In this document: piece after piece, positions 1 through 5,160 of the stretch
Numbering within the stretch: position 1 is the stretch's first letter
Layout: every line of letters starts with the position of its first letter
Notes under the pieces: model-generated
Told to the model about the DNA's origin: nothing
Database searches by the model: none
Seen by the model: the letters and a program-made list of their open reading frames with translations, nothing else
DNA from: an uncultured Eubacteriales bacterium
Lineage (GTDB): Bacteria > Bacillota > Clostridia > Oscillospirales > Acutalibacteraceae
Length of the DNA: 7,746 nt
Assembly (NCBI GenBank): GCA_900317215.1
Contig: ONFW01000109.1
Span: forward strand, 1 to 7,746
Direction of reading: 5' to 3'
Program-made: the position numbers and the translations under genes

Positions 1-82
1 ATACATAGTTATCGGTGTATTTCTTTATTGCCTTTGCCATTGACCCGCCTATTATCCCGAGTCCCGATATAACGATATTCAT
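1..82 (-). CDS. tyrA: Probable prephenate dehydrogenase, N-terminal fragment (runs off left edge)
   Basis: Only the first 27 codons are present. They read as a Rossmann-fold start: a hydrophobic beta strand followed by GLGIIGGS (residues 7-14), which fits the GxGxxG dinucleotide-binding loop, then a helix beginning MAKAIKK. The phrase G-L-G-I-I-G-G-S close to the N-terminus is typical of TyrA-type prephenate dehydrogenases, which oxidise prephenate to 4-hydroxyphenylpyruvate with NAD(P) on the way to tyrosine. Lying downstream of aroE, aroK and aroF on the same strand supports this. The start is fixed: an in-frame TAG lies 12 bases upstream of the ATG, so no upstream start is possible. The ribosome site is oddly placed (see the stem-loop entry). 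Another NAD(P)-binding oxidoreductase cannot be excluded from 27 residues. Confidence 0.75.
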   Translation of the reverse strand, partial: MNIVISGLGIIGGSMAKAIKKYTDNYV

Positions 83-92
83 ACCAATTCTC

Positions 93-118
93 TACGGCTC
101 TCCGCCGTATTCCTCCTT
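93..118 (-). promoter_or_regulatory. tyrA ribosome site separated from the start codon by a stem-loop
   Basis: On the minus strand the only strong Shine-Dalgarno sequence, AAGGAGG (118 to 112), ends 29 bases before the tyrA ATG, far beyond the usual 5-9. Between them lies a perfect hairpin: TACGGC (109-104), loop GGAGA (103-99), GCCGTA (98-93). If it folds, the effective spacing falls to about 12 bases. The hairpin loop itself contains GGAG. Folding may bring the ribosome site nearer the start, as known for phage T4 gene 38, or may control initiation. The geometry is seen directly; the function is inferred. Confidence 0.5.
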
Positions 119-134
119 TTATCATTATACCGAC

Positions 135-164
135 ATTATACCATTTCTTTCCTCTCTTTTGCAA
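135..164 (-). promoter_or_regulatory. Candidate sigma-A promoter for tyrA
   Basis: On the minus strand, TTGCAA (164-159) is followed by an 18-base spacer and a perfect TATAAT (140-135), preceded by TG one base upstream, giving an extended -10. Predicted transcription start is near 128, giving a leader of about 46 bases. A second TATAAT (129-124) lies 11 bases downstream within a direct repeat, without a good -35 of its own. No convincing terminator lies between aroF and this promoter, so tyrA may also receive read-through from aroF. Confidence 0.6.
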
Positions 165-182
165 CCCAAACCCACTGCTCCG

Positions 183-197
183 GCGCAGTGCCTGCGC
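183..197. repeat. Perfect short inverted repeat between aroF and tyrA
   Basis: GCGCAG (183-188), a 3-base spacer, then CTGCGC (192-197). It lies about 19 bases upstream of the -35 of the tyrA promoter. Neither strand has a T-run after it, so it is not a convincing terminator. It could be an operator or chance. Confidence 0.35.
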
Positions 198-271
198 TGT
201 CGTGTTTTGACGCACCGTTTTTTAAGCGCCCCACCGCCTCGTATTTAGCTCTATCTGTTTTCTTTGCGGCG

Positions 272-1321
272 TTAATTCTGACAGTCAGAATCAGTATCAG
301 TGCAGGAGATTATTTCATCATAAGCGGTCTTGAGCGCGAACACCCTCTTTGAGAGCCTGTCAAACTGGTCGGGAGTCAAAGACTGTGCGCCGTCCGACAG
401 AGCATGCTGGGGATCGTTGTGTACCTCTATCATAAGACCGTCTGCGCCTGATGCAACTGCGGCAAGCGCCATCTGTTCCACAAGCGCAGCCTTTCCCGTC
501 GCATGGCTCGGATCCACTATAACAGGAAGATGAGAAAGCTTTTTGATGACAGGAACTGCCGACAGATCAAGCGTATTTCTTGTTGCGGTTTCAAAGGTGC
601 GTATTCCCCTTTCACAGAGTATGACCCTGCTGTTGCCGCCTGCCATAATGTATTCTGCGCTCATCAGCCACTCCTCAACAGTGCTTGAAAGTCCTCTCTT
701 GAGGAGTATCGGCTTATCGGTTTTTCCAAGCTCCTTCAAAAGTTCGAAATTCTGCATATTCCTTGCACCGACCTGTATGATATCCACACTCTCAAACATA
801 TCTATATGTCCTACCCTCATTATCTCTGTAACTATCGGCAGACCTGTTGCCCTTCTTGCACCCTTCAGCAGATCAAGTCCCTCACACTTCAGACCCTGAA
901 AGGAATACGGCGAGGTCCTCGGCTTGAAGGCCCCTCCTCTTAAAAACTGTGCGCCTGCCGCCTTTACCCTCCGGGCAACATAATTGATCTGCTCCTCGTT
1001 TTCGACCGAACAGGGGCCAGCCATTATACACAGTTCTCCGCCGCCTATTTTCTGTCCTGTAGGAAGCTCTATCACAGTGTCGTCCGGATGAAACTTCCTG
1101 TTTGCTTTTTTATACGGCTCCTGAACTCTTTTTACGCTCTCCACCGCAGCCTGAGCATGCACCCAGTCCTCATCTATGCTCGTGGTATCTCCGATAAGTC
1201 CGAGCACCGTAGACTCAACGCCTACCCATTCGTTCACCCTTACATTGTAGCGTTCCTCAAGCGCTGCCTTGAAAAGCGTGAGCTGTTCCTTTGTTGTTCC
1301 CTGTCTGATTACGATTATCAT
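272..1321 (-). CDS. aroF: 3-deoxy-7-phosphoheptulonate (DAHP) synthase, with N-terminal regulatory domain
   Basis: Cytoplasmic enzyme joining phosphoenolpyruvate and erythrose 4-phosphate, the committed first step of the shikimate pathway. At 349 residues it fits the type I-beta family with an N-terminal ferredoxin-like domain (about 1-70), which in Thermotoga-type enzymes mediates Tyr/Phe feedback inhibition. The catalytic barrel follows: AGPCSVE (101-107, metal-ligand Cys104), FKPRTSPYSFQG (132-143, PEP-binding Lys134 and Arg135), GARNMQN (185-191), LLKRG (206-210), DPSHATG (270-276, ligand His273), IEVHNDP (298-304, Glu299) and LSDGAQSL (308-315, Asp310). No key residue is missing. The start follows a good GGGAGG at 8 bases. 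It lies downstream of an aromatic-rich leader peptide and an attenuator-like terminator, so control is probably both on the enzyme and on transcript elongation. Confidence 0.96.
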   Translation of the reverse strand: MIIVIRQGTTKEQLTLFKAALEERYNVRVNEWVGVESTVLGLIGDTTSIDEDWVHAQAAVESVKRVQEPYKKANRKFHPDDTVIELPTGQKIGGGELCIMAGPCSVENEEQINYVARRVKAAGAQFLRGGAFKPRTSPYSFQGLKCEGLDLLKGARRATGLPIVTEIMRVGHIDMFESVDIIQVGARNMQNFELLKELGKTDKPILLKRGLSSTVEEWLMSAEYIMAGGNSRVILCERGIRTFETATRNTLDLSAVPVIKKLSHLPVIVDPSHATGKAALVEQMALAAVASGADGLMIEVHNDPQHALSDGAQSLTPDQFDRLSKRVFALKTAYDEIISCTDTDSDCQN

Positions 1322-1329
1322 TTTCTTTT

Positions 1330-1335
1330 CCTCCC
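1330..1335 (-). promoter_or_regulatory. aroF ribosome binding site
   Basis: GGGAGG on the minus strand, 8 bases before the aroF ATG at 1321. It sits about ten bases beyond the T-run of the upstream terminator, so only transcripts that escape termination carry it. Confidence 0.85.
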
Positions 1336-1340
1336 AAAAA

Positions 1341-1375
1341 TATAATAAAAAAACGAGATCCCTGCGGATCCCGTT
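1341..1375 (-). terminator. Intrinsic terminator/attenuator upstream of aroF
   Basis: On the minus strand AACGGGATCC (1375-1366), loop GCAG, GGATCTCGTT (1361-1352) form a 10-bp stem with one G-U pair, running straight into a T-rich tract (about 1353-1341). It lies after the leader peptide stop codon (1402-1400) and just before the aroF ribosome site, the position expected for a transcription attenuator. Part of it (1369-1360) can instead pair with 1450-1441 inside the leader coding sequence, a candidate antiterminator. The stem was found by eye, without energy calculation. Confidence 0.85.
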
Positions 1376-1384
1376 AGTTTTCCA

Positions 1385-1442
1385 GTAATATAGCTTTATT
1401 CAGAAAGCGGAGCTTCTTGCCCCAAAACTTTTCCGACTATAT
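1385..1442 (-). promoter_or_regulatory. Large imperfect hairpin spanning the end of the leader peptide gene
   Basis: On the minus strand the outer segment ATATAG (within 1442-1434) can pair with CTATAT (near 1393-1386). Inside it TCGGAAAAG can pair with CTTTCTGA, and an inner GGGGC-AAGAA-GCTCC forms the tip. The leader stop codon lies in its 3' arm, so a ribosome finishing the leader would disrupt it. It borders the candidate antiterminator strand and may compete with it. Pairing was judged by eye and is the least certain part of the leader model. Confidence 0.35.
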
Positions 1443-1552
1443 CCGAAGGGCTTACGGAATTTCGCAGCGCAGCAAATACTTTTTCCATACCAAAAATAAA
1501 AGCATGAAAAGAATGTAAAGTATTCAAAAAATCTTGCGCTGAGCTTTTTCAT
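1400..1552 (-). CDS. Aromatic-rich leader peptide (Phe/Tyr attenuation peptide) for aroF
   Basis: A 50-codon gene lies between the aroF promoter and its terminator. Residues 8-22 read FFEYFTFFSCFYFWY: 11 of 15 are aromatic. Over the whole peptide there are 11 Phe, 4 Tyr and 1 Trp. Translation is well supported by GGAAGGAG 8 bases before the ATG. The second half (residues 23-50) is basic and poor in aromatics, with no membrane segment or motif. The likely role is as a sensor: ribosomes starved of charged tRNA-Phe or tRNA-Tyr stall on codons 8-22, changing the fold of the downstream RNA and letting polymerase pass the terminator into aroF. This parallels the enteric pheL and trpL leaders in logic, but I do not recognise it as homologous. 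Read-through translation would melt the stem over the aromatic codons (1540-1517 with 1482-1466) and cover the candidate antiterminator strand (1450-1441). Confidence 0.85.
   Translation of the reverse strand: MKKLSARFFEYFTFFSCFYFWYGKSICCAAKFRKPFGYSRKSFGARSSAF
1466..1540 (-). promoter_or_regulatory. Stem-loop enclosing the aromatic codons of the leader
   Basis: On the minus strand AGCGCA (1540-1535) pairs perfectly with TGCGCT (1471-1466), and AATACTTT (1524-1517) with AAAGTATT (1482-1475). The two blocks stack with an internal loop and close over about 34 bases. The 5' arm contains the first Phe/Tyr codons, so a stalled or advancing ribosome necessarily opens it. It may act as the pause hairpin that synchronises ribosome and polymerase in attenuation. 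Confidence 0.6.
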
Positions 1553-1560
1553 TCCGAGAT

Positions 1561-1568
1561 CTCCTTCC
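1561..1568 (-). promoter_or_regulatory. Leader peptide ribosome binding site
   Basis: GGAAGGAG on the minus strand, 8 bases before the leader ATG (1552) and about a dozen bases after the predicted transcription start. This early, strong site suits a leader that must be translated as soon as transcription begins. Confidence 0.8.
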
Positions 1569-1586
1569 GAAAATCAGTATGGATAA

Positions 1587-1615
1587 ATAATAATACTGAA
1601 ATCCTCATTTGTCAA
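1587..1615 (-). promoter_or_regulatory. Sigma-A promoter of the aroF leader
   Basis: On the minus strand a perfect TTGACA (1615-1610), a 17-base spacer and TATTAT (1592-1587). The predicted start is near 1580, so the leader RNA to the aroF ATG is about 259 bases. There is no recognisable terminator between aroK and this promoter, so aroF may also be reached from the aroE-aroK transcript, still through the attenuator. Confidence 0.85.
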
Positions 1616-1634
1616 TTGAGTATTTTTTTAAATA

Positions 1635-2138
1635 TTACACCTGTGAAATAATATCCATACAGATCTGCATCGGAGAACGGTCGGCGTCTACGGTTATATC
1701 CGCCGCTGCCCTGTACAGCGGCTCTCTTTTTTCATAAAGCTCCCTTATGACCTCATCCCTGTCCGGACGGGCAAGCAGAGGCCTGACGGTATCGTTTCTG
1801 AGTCTCTCCGACACCACATCAACAGGTATATCCAGCAGCACTACAGTACCGTTTTTCTTAAGACACTCCACGTTTTCTTCAAAGGTGAGCGTGCCTCCGC
1901 CTGCAGCAATAACAAGCCCGCGTTTAGCCGAAAGCTCTCTTGCAGCCTCACGCTCTCTTTCTCTGAAATATGTCTCTCCGTCATTGCTGAACATCTCACT
2001 GATGCTCCTGCCCTCTTTTTTTTCGATATATGAGTCAAGATCGATGAATGCCATTCCCGATCTTTTTGCGAGCAGTGAGCCTATCGTACTTTTTCCGCAG
2101 CCCATAAAGCCGCAAAGAATAATATTTTTTCTTGCCAT
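1635..2138 (-). CDS. aroK: Shikimate kinase
   Basis: Phosphorylates shikimate with ATP to shikimate 3-phosphate, in the cytoplasm. The 167-residue length is normal. A Walker A loop, GFMGCGKST, lies at residues 10-18. FIDLD (31-35) supplies the substrate/Mg-binding Asp, YFRERE (57-62) the shikimate-binding Arg59, and AAGGGT (78-83) the glycine motif. VRPLL (118-122) in the lid and REPLY (138-142) complete the family pattern. The start follows GGAGG at 8 bases. It lies 18 bases after the aroE stop on the same strand, so the two are almost certainly co-transcribed. I call it aroK rather than aroL only by convention. Confidence 0.95.
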   Translation of the reverse strand: MARKNIILCGFMGCGKSTIGSLLAKRSGMAFIDLDSYIEKKEGRSISEMFSNDGETYFREREREAARELSAKRGLVIAAGGGTLTFEENVECLKKNGTVVLLDIPVDVVSERLRNDTVRPLLARPDRDEVIRELYEKREPLYRAAADITVDADRSPMQICMDIISQV

Positions 2139-2156
2139 TCAGGTTGCCTCCGTTCT

Positions 2157-2996
2157 TCAGAATTTTCTTTTCATTTCCTCTGCGCTGTCCTCTGTAAGCT
2201 GTTCTATATCCCCGACAGAATACACTGTGCCGTCCCAGATCTCATGCGCTGCAACAGCCTGCCATACAAGCATAGGCATTCCTCCGCATACCCTTGAGCC
2301 GTTCGCCCTTGCCGTCTTTATCAGCACAGTTTCAAGAGGATTGTATACCGCATCGAATACGTTTGCAAACCCCGAGAGTGCCCTTGCGGATATAGCCATT
2401 CCCTCAGTATTCGGGAACATGCCCAGAGGAGTGCCGTTGACAAACAGATCATGCTCTCCCTCCACCTCTGACAACAGGCAGCAGGATACTTTTTCAGCGC
2501 CGAGCTTTTGTCTCAGTTCAAGCGCAAGAGCCTGCTGTTTTTCAGCGCTCTCCGGTCTTGCGGCAATAGTGAGCCTGCAGCCTGCAAGCGCCGCCTCAAA
2601 GGCGAAGATCCTTGCCGCACCGCCGCAGCCTGCAATGACGACGTCTCCGCTCAGCGGTATGCCGGCAGAAGAAAGCGCCTTTAAAAAGCCTGCGGGGTCT
2701 GTGGTGTAGCCTGTTCTTATTTCGCCGTTCTTAACTGTGTTTACCGAGCCGTAAAGCTCAGCCCTGCGGTCGAGTGCGTCAAGAAAGGGTATTATCCTCT
2801 GTTTATTGGGAATAGTGATATTATAGCCGTCAAGAGCATTGAGCAGCTCCATTTTTGCAGGCAGCTCCTCAGGGGCAATATCAAGCACGGAATAGTCGCC
2901 TTTCAGACCTGCAAGCTCAAACAGTCTTTTATGAATGAACGGCGACATCGTGTGACCGATCGGATGTCCTATAACGGCAAAACGTCTGTCTGACAT
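2157..2996 (-). CDS. aroE: Shikimate dehydrogenase (NADP-type)
   Basis: Reduces 3-dehydroshikimate to shikimate. The 279-residue length is typical. The N-terminal substrate domain has GHPIGHTMSPFIH (10-22), which is the shikimate-binding SxS motif with Thr16 in place of the first Ser. NITIPNK (59-65) carries the catalytic Lys65. GSVNTV (83-88) holds Asn86. GYTTDPAGF (96-104) has the catalytic Asp100 but Thr98 where Asn is usual. The nucleotide-binding loop GCGGAAR (123-129) follows, then NGTPLGM and the C-terminal QAVAAHEIW helix. AGGAG lies 8 bases before the ATG. It is the first gene of the aroE-aroK pair and diverges from acpP. I see no convincing promoter of its own in the AT-rich gap. 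The substitutions look like family variation, but the paralogue quinate/shikimate dehydrogenase cannot be fully excluded. Confidence 0.93.
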   Translation of the reverse strand: MSDRRFAVIGHPIGHTMSPFIHKRLFELAGLKGDYSVLDIAPEELPAKMELLNALDGYNITIPNKQRIIPFLDALDRRAELYGSVNTVKNGEIRTGYTTDPAGFLKALSSAGIPLSGDVVIAGCGGAARIFAFEAALAGCRLTIAARPESAEKQQALALELRQKLGAEKVSCCLLSEVEGEHDLFVNGTPLGMFPNTEGMAISARALSGFANVFDAVYNPLETVLIKTARANGSRVCGGMPMLVWQAVAAHEIWDGTVYSVGDIEQLTEDSAEEMKRKF

Positions 2997-3086
2997 AATT
3001 ATCTCTCCTTTGTTTAGGCAAATACACCAAAAAGAATTTTTTCTGAAAAAAATTATTAATTCTAAGGGAAAAATACAAATGATATA

Positions 3087-3115
3087 TTGACAAAACCGAG
3101 AATACCTTATATGAT
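3087..3115 (+). promoter_or_regulatory. Sigma-A promoter of acpP
   Basis: TTGACA (3087-3092), 17-base spacer, TATGAT (3110-3115). The predicted start is near 3122, leaving a leader of about 128 bases. It lies in the divergent aroE-acpP gap. Confidence 0.82.
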
Positions 3116-3121
3116 TTGAGT

Positions 3122-3249
3122 ATAGAAAATTGTGCGCAGATGCTTGGAGTCTTGTCTGTCCTAATATTGTAGCACACTCGTCAGCGAATGTCTATGATAG
3201 AAAAAGGAAAACACAATTTTTACATAACAATTTTTTAGGAGGAGTTATC
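3122..3249 (+). promoter_or_regulatory. Long acpP 5' leader closed by an inverted repeat
   Basis: AAAATTGTG (3126-3134), just after the predicted start, is perfectly complementary to CACAATTTT (3212-3220), closing a 77-base domain that ends 17 bases before the ribosome site AGGAGGAG (3237-3244). Within it, TGTGC (3131-3135) can alternatively pair with GCACA (3172-3176). I match it to no known riboswitch. A regulatory role is possible but unproven. Confidence 0.4.
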
Positions 3250-3477
3250 ATGGTACTTGAAAAGGTAAAGGCTATTCTTAGCGAGCAGTTTGATGTTGAA
3301 GAGGATAAGATCACTCCCGAGACATCACTCATCGACGATCTCAATGCCGATTCTCTCGATGTTGTAGATCTTCTTATGTCCATCGACGATGAGTTCGAGG
3401 TAGAGGTACCCGATGAGGAAGTCGAGAACATCAAGACAGTTGACGACCTCGTTAAGTATATCGAGAATCATAAGTGA
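3250..3477 (+). CDS. acpP: Acyl carrier protein
   Basis: Small acidic cytoplasmic carrier that holds growing acyl chains on a 4'-phosphopantetheine arm during fatty acid synthesis. The 75-residue length is typical. ADSLDVVDL (33-41) contains the phosphopantetheine attachment Ser35 in the DSL motif, followed by the acidic recognition helix and FEVEVPDEEVENIKTVDDLVKY, the usual ACP helix III-IV pattern. The start at 3250 is chosen over an in-frame ATG at 3130 because AGGAGGAG precedes it by 5 bases and the upstream extension has no ACP similarity. It is transcribed alone: its own promoter lies upstream and a terminator follows 15 bases after the stop. It is not next to other fab genes in this window. 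Confidence 0.97.
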   Translation: MVLEKVKAILSEQFDVEEDKITPETSLIDDLNADSLDVVDLLMSIDDEFEVEVPDEEVENIKTVDDLVKYIENHK

Positions 3478-3492
3478 TCCGCCTTGAATATT

Positions 3493-3522
3493 CGGCTGCT
3501 TTTACGGCAGCCGTTTTTTTTT
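3493..3522 (+). terminator. Intrinsic terminator of acpP
   Basis: CGGCTGC (3493-3499), 7-base loop, GCAGCCG (3507-3513), then nine T (3514-3522). A textbook rho-independent terminator, which separates acpP from proS. Confidence 0.92.
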
Positions 3523-3533
3523 GCCTTTTTCTA

Positions 3534-3562
3534 TTGAAAAATGGAGGGCTTGATAATATAAT
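3534..3562 (+). promoter_or_regulatory. Sigma-A promoter of proS
   Basis: TTGAAA (3534-3539), 17-base spacer and perfect TATAAT (3557-3562), starting a dozen bases after the acpP terminator. The predicted start is near 3569. The leader of about 58 bases contains a small hairpin, CCCGC-AGAA-GCGGG (3584-3597), and is too short for a T-box. Confidence 0.85.
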
Positions 3563-3627
3563 AGAAAACATCACAGCCTGATGCCCGCAGAAGCGGGACA
3601 AAGCTTAAAAGGAAAGGACCGAAAAAC

Positions 3628-5070
3628 ATGGCACAGCAAAAGAAAATGGTGGAATCCATTACATCAAGAGATGTAGATTTCGCAAAATGGTATACTGACA
3701 TTGTAAAAAAGGCAGAGCTTGCGGATTATTCCGGAGTAAAGGGCTGCATGGTCATCAGACCCTACGGCTACGCTATCTGGGAGAATATGCAGCAGGATAT
3801 GGATAGGCGCTTCAAGAAAACAGGACATGAGAACGTATATATGCCCATGTTCATACCGGAGAGCCTTCTGCAAAAGGAAAAGGATCACGTTGAGGGCTTT
3901 GCTCCCGAATGTGCATGGGTAACGGTAGGTGGAAGCGAAAAGCTCACCGAACGTCTTTGCGTAAGACCCACCTCAGAAACACTTTTCTGTGAGCATTATG
4001 CAAAGGTGATCAATTCATACCGCGACCTTCCCAAGCTGTATAATCAGTGGTGCTCGGTAGTCCGCTGGGAAAAGACGACAAGACCCTTCCTGAGAACGTC
4101 GGAGTTTCTCTGGCAGGAGGGTCACACTATGCACGAGACAGAGCAGGAGGCAAGAGAAGAGACTCAGAAAATGCTGCAGGTATATGCCGACTTCTATAAG
4201 GAGACTCTCGCCATTCCTGCAGTAACGGGCAGAAAGACCGAAAAGGAAAAGTTTGCCGGCGCAGTTGAGACCTACACTATAGAGCCGATGATGCATAACG
4301 GAGTAGCTCTGCAGGGCGGCACCTCTCATTTCTTTGGAGACGGCTTTGCAAGAAGCTTCGGAATAACCTTTACAGGCAGGGACAATACCCTGCAGTATCC
4401 GTTCCAGACCTCATGGGGTACCTCGACCCGTATGATCGGCGCGATAATCATGGTTCACGGCGACGACGACGGTCTTGTCCTGCCTCCGAGGATAGCTCCC
4501 ATTCAGGTGGCTGTCATTCCGATAGCCCAGAAAAAGGAGGGCGTTCTTGAAAAGGCTCAGGAGCTTAAAGCAAGACTTCTCGATAAGGACTTCCGTGTAA
4601 AGCTTGACGACAGCGACAAGGCTCCCGGCTGGAAGTTCTCGCAGTACGAGATGCTCGGAGTACCCGTCAGGATAGAGATCGGCCCCAAGGACATTGAGAA
4701 CGGTCAGTGCGTACTCGTCCGCAGGGACAACCGTGAAAAGACCGTTGTTTCACTTGATAATATCGAGGCGGCTGTTGAGCAGGCTCTCCGAGACATTCAC
4801 GAGAGCATGTATCAGGCGGCGCTCAGGAATCTTGAGGAGAAGACCTTTGTTGCCCGCACGCATGAGGAATTTCTTGACATCGCTGCAACAAAGCCCGGCT
4901 TTATCAAGGCTATGTGGTGCGGCGATCCGGAATGTGAGAACAAGCTCAAGGACGAAACGGGCGGCGTGAAATCAAGGTGCATTCCCTTTAACGAGGAACA
5001 CCTCAGTGACGTCTGCGTATGCTGCGGCAAGCCTGCCAGACACATGGTATACTGGGGCAGGCAGTACTGA
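3628..5070 (+). CDS. proS: Prolyl-tRNA synthetase, ProS3 (short, archaeal/eukaryotic-like) type
   Basis: Charges tRNA-Pro with proline in the cytoplasm. At 480 residues it is the short type, lacking the large editing insertion of the E. coli form. Class II signatures are present: VRPTSET (112-118), motif 2 around RWEKTTRPFLRTSEFLWQEG (146-165), and motif 3 around SWGTSTRMIGAIIMVHGDDD (262-281) followed by LPPRIAPIQ. The anticodon-binding domain covers roughly 290-395. The C-terminal domain has Cys431, Cys436, Cys463 and Cys466, arranged as the zinc-binding module of this type, and ends in YWGRQY with the conserved terminal Tyr. The start is supported by GGAAAGGA 9 bases upstream. It has its own promoter and is followed by a hairpin before the fumarase genes. 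Confidence 0.96.
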   Translation: MAQQKKMVESITSRDVDFAKWYTDIVKKAELADYSGVKGCMVIRPYGYAIWENMQQDMDRRFKKTGHENVYMPMFIPESLLQKEKDHVEGFAPECAWVTVGGSEKLTERLCVRPTSETLFCEHYAKVINSYRDLPKLYNQWCSVVRWEKTTRPFLRTSEFLWQEGHTMHETEQEAREETQKMLQVYADFYKETLAIPAVTGRKTEKEKFAGAVETYTIEPMMHNGVALQGGTSHFFGDGFARSFGITFTGRDNTLQYPFQTSWGTSTRMIGAIIMVHGDDDGLVLPPRIAPIQVAVIPIAQKKEGVLEKAQELKARLLDKDFRVKLDDSDKAPGWKFSQYEMLGVPVRIEIGPKDIENGQCVLVRRDNREKTVVSLDNIEAAVEQALRDIHESMYQAALRNLEEKTFVARTHEEFLDIAATKPGFIKAMWCGDPECENKLKDETGGVKSRCIPFNEEHLSDVCVCCGKPARHMVYWGRQY

Positions 5071-5078
5071 TTCTTTTT

Positions 5079-5107
5079 TTGATCCGGTGCTGCGGTAACG
5101 CTACAAA
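5079..5107 (+). promoter_or_regulatory. Weak candidate promoter for the fumarase operon
   Basis: TTGATC (5079-5084), 17-base spacer, TACAAA (5102-5107), each about 4/6 to consensus. A start near 5114 would put the 5111-5156 hairpin at the very 5' end of the fumarase mRNA. This is the only reasonable option I see between proS and the fumarase; read-through from proS is the alternative. Confidence 0.25.
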
Positions 5108-5110
5108 CAG

Positions 5111-5160
5111 AAGCGCGGGCACGGTGATCGTTTTATCTGACACCGTGCCCCTGCTTTTAT
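5111..5160 (+). terminator. Hairpin after proS, probable terminator
   Basis: GGGCACGGTG (5117-5126) pairs perfectly with CACCGTGCCC (5141-5150) across a 14-base loop. AAGC (5111-5114) can extend it by pairing with GCTT (5153-5156) across a 2x2 internal loop. The T-run is short (CTTTTATAT). It ends just upstream of the fumarase ribosome site (GGAG 5171-5174), so it either ends proS or controls the fumarase genes. Confidence 0.6.

Noticed and set aside
9..215. 68-codon minus-strand reading frame overlapping the tyrA start
   Set aside because: It has no ribosome site and a low-complexity, Arg-rich product. It overlaps the tyrA promoter and start region in another frame.
1322..1634. T-box controlling aroF
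   Set aside because: No T-box consensus sequence is visible, and the aromatic-rich translated leader explains the region better.
1747..2709. Long plus-strand reading frame opposite aroK and aroE
   Set aside because: It is a serine-rich shadow of two clearly recognised genes, with no ribosome site and no family resemblance.
3031..3063. AT-only inverted repeats between aroE and acpP as a terminator or operator
   Set aside because: Runs of A and T pair easily by chance. The stems have no GC pairs of note, and the position upstream of aroE makes termination unlikely.
3137..3169. Short hydrophobic reading frame in the acpP leader (about 10 codons)
   Set aside because: No ribosome site precedes it and its composition does not suggest a sensor peptide.
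3130..3249. N-terminal extension of acpP from an upstream in-frame ATG
   Set aside because: The extension has no ACP similarity, the ATG lacks a ribosome site, and AGGAGGAG directly precedes the ATG at 3250.
3569..3627. T-box riboswitch in front of proS
   Set aside because: The leader is only about 58 bases, with one small CCCGC/GCGGG hairpin. There is no T-box consensus, specifier stem or terminator before proS.
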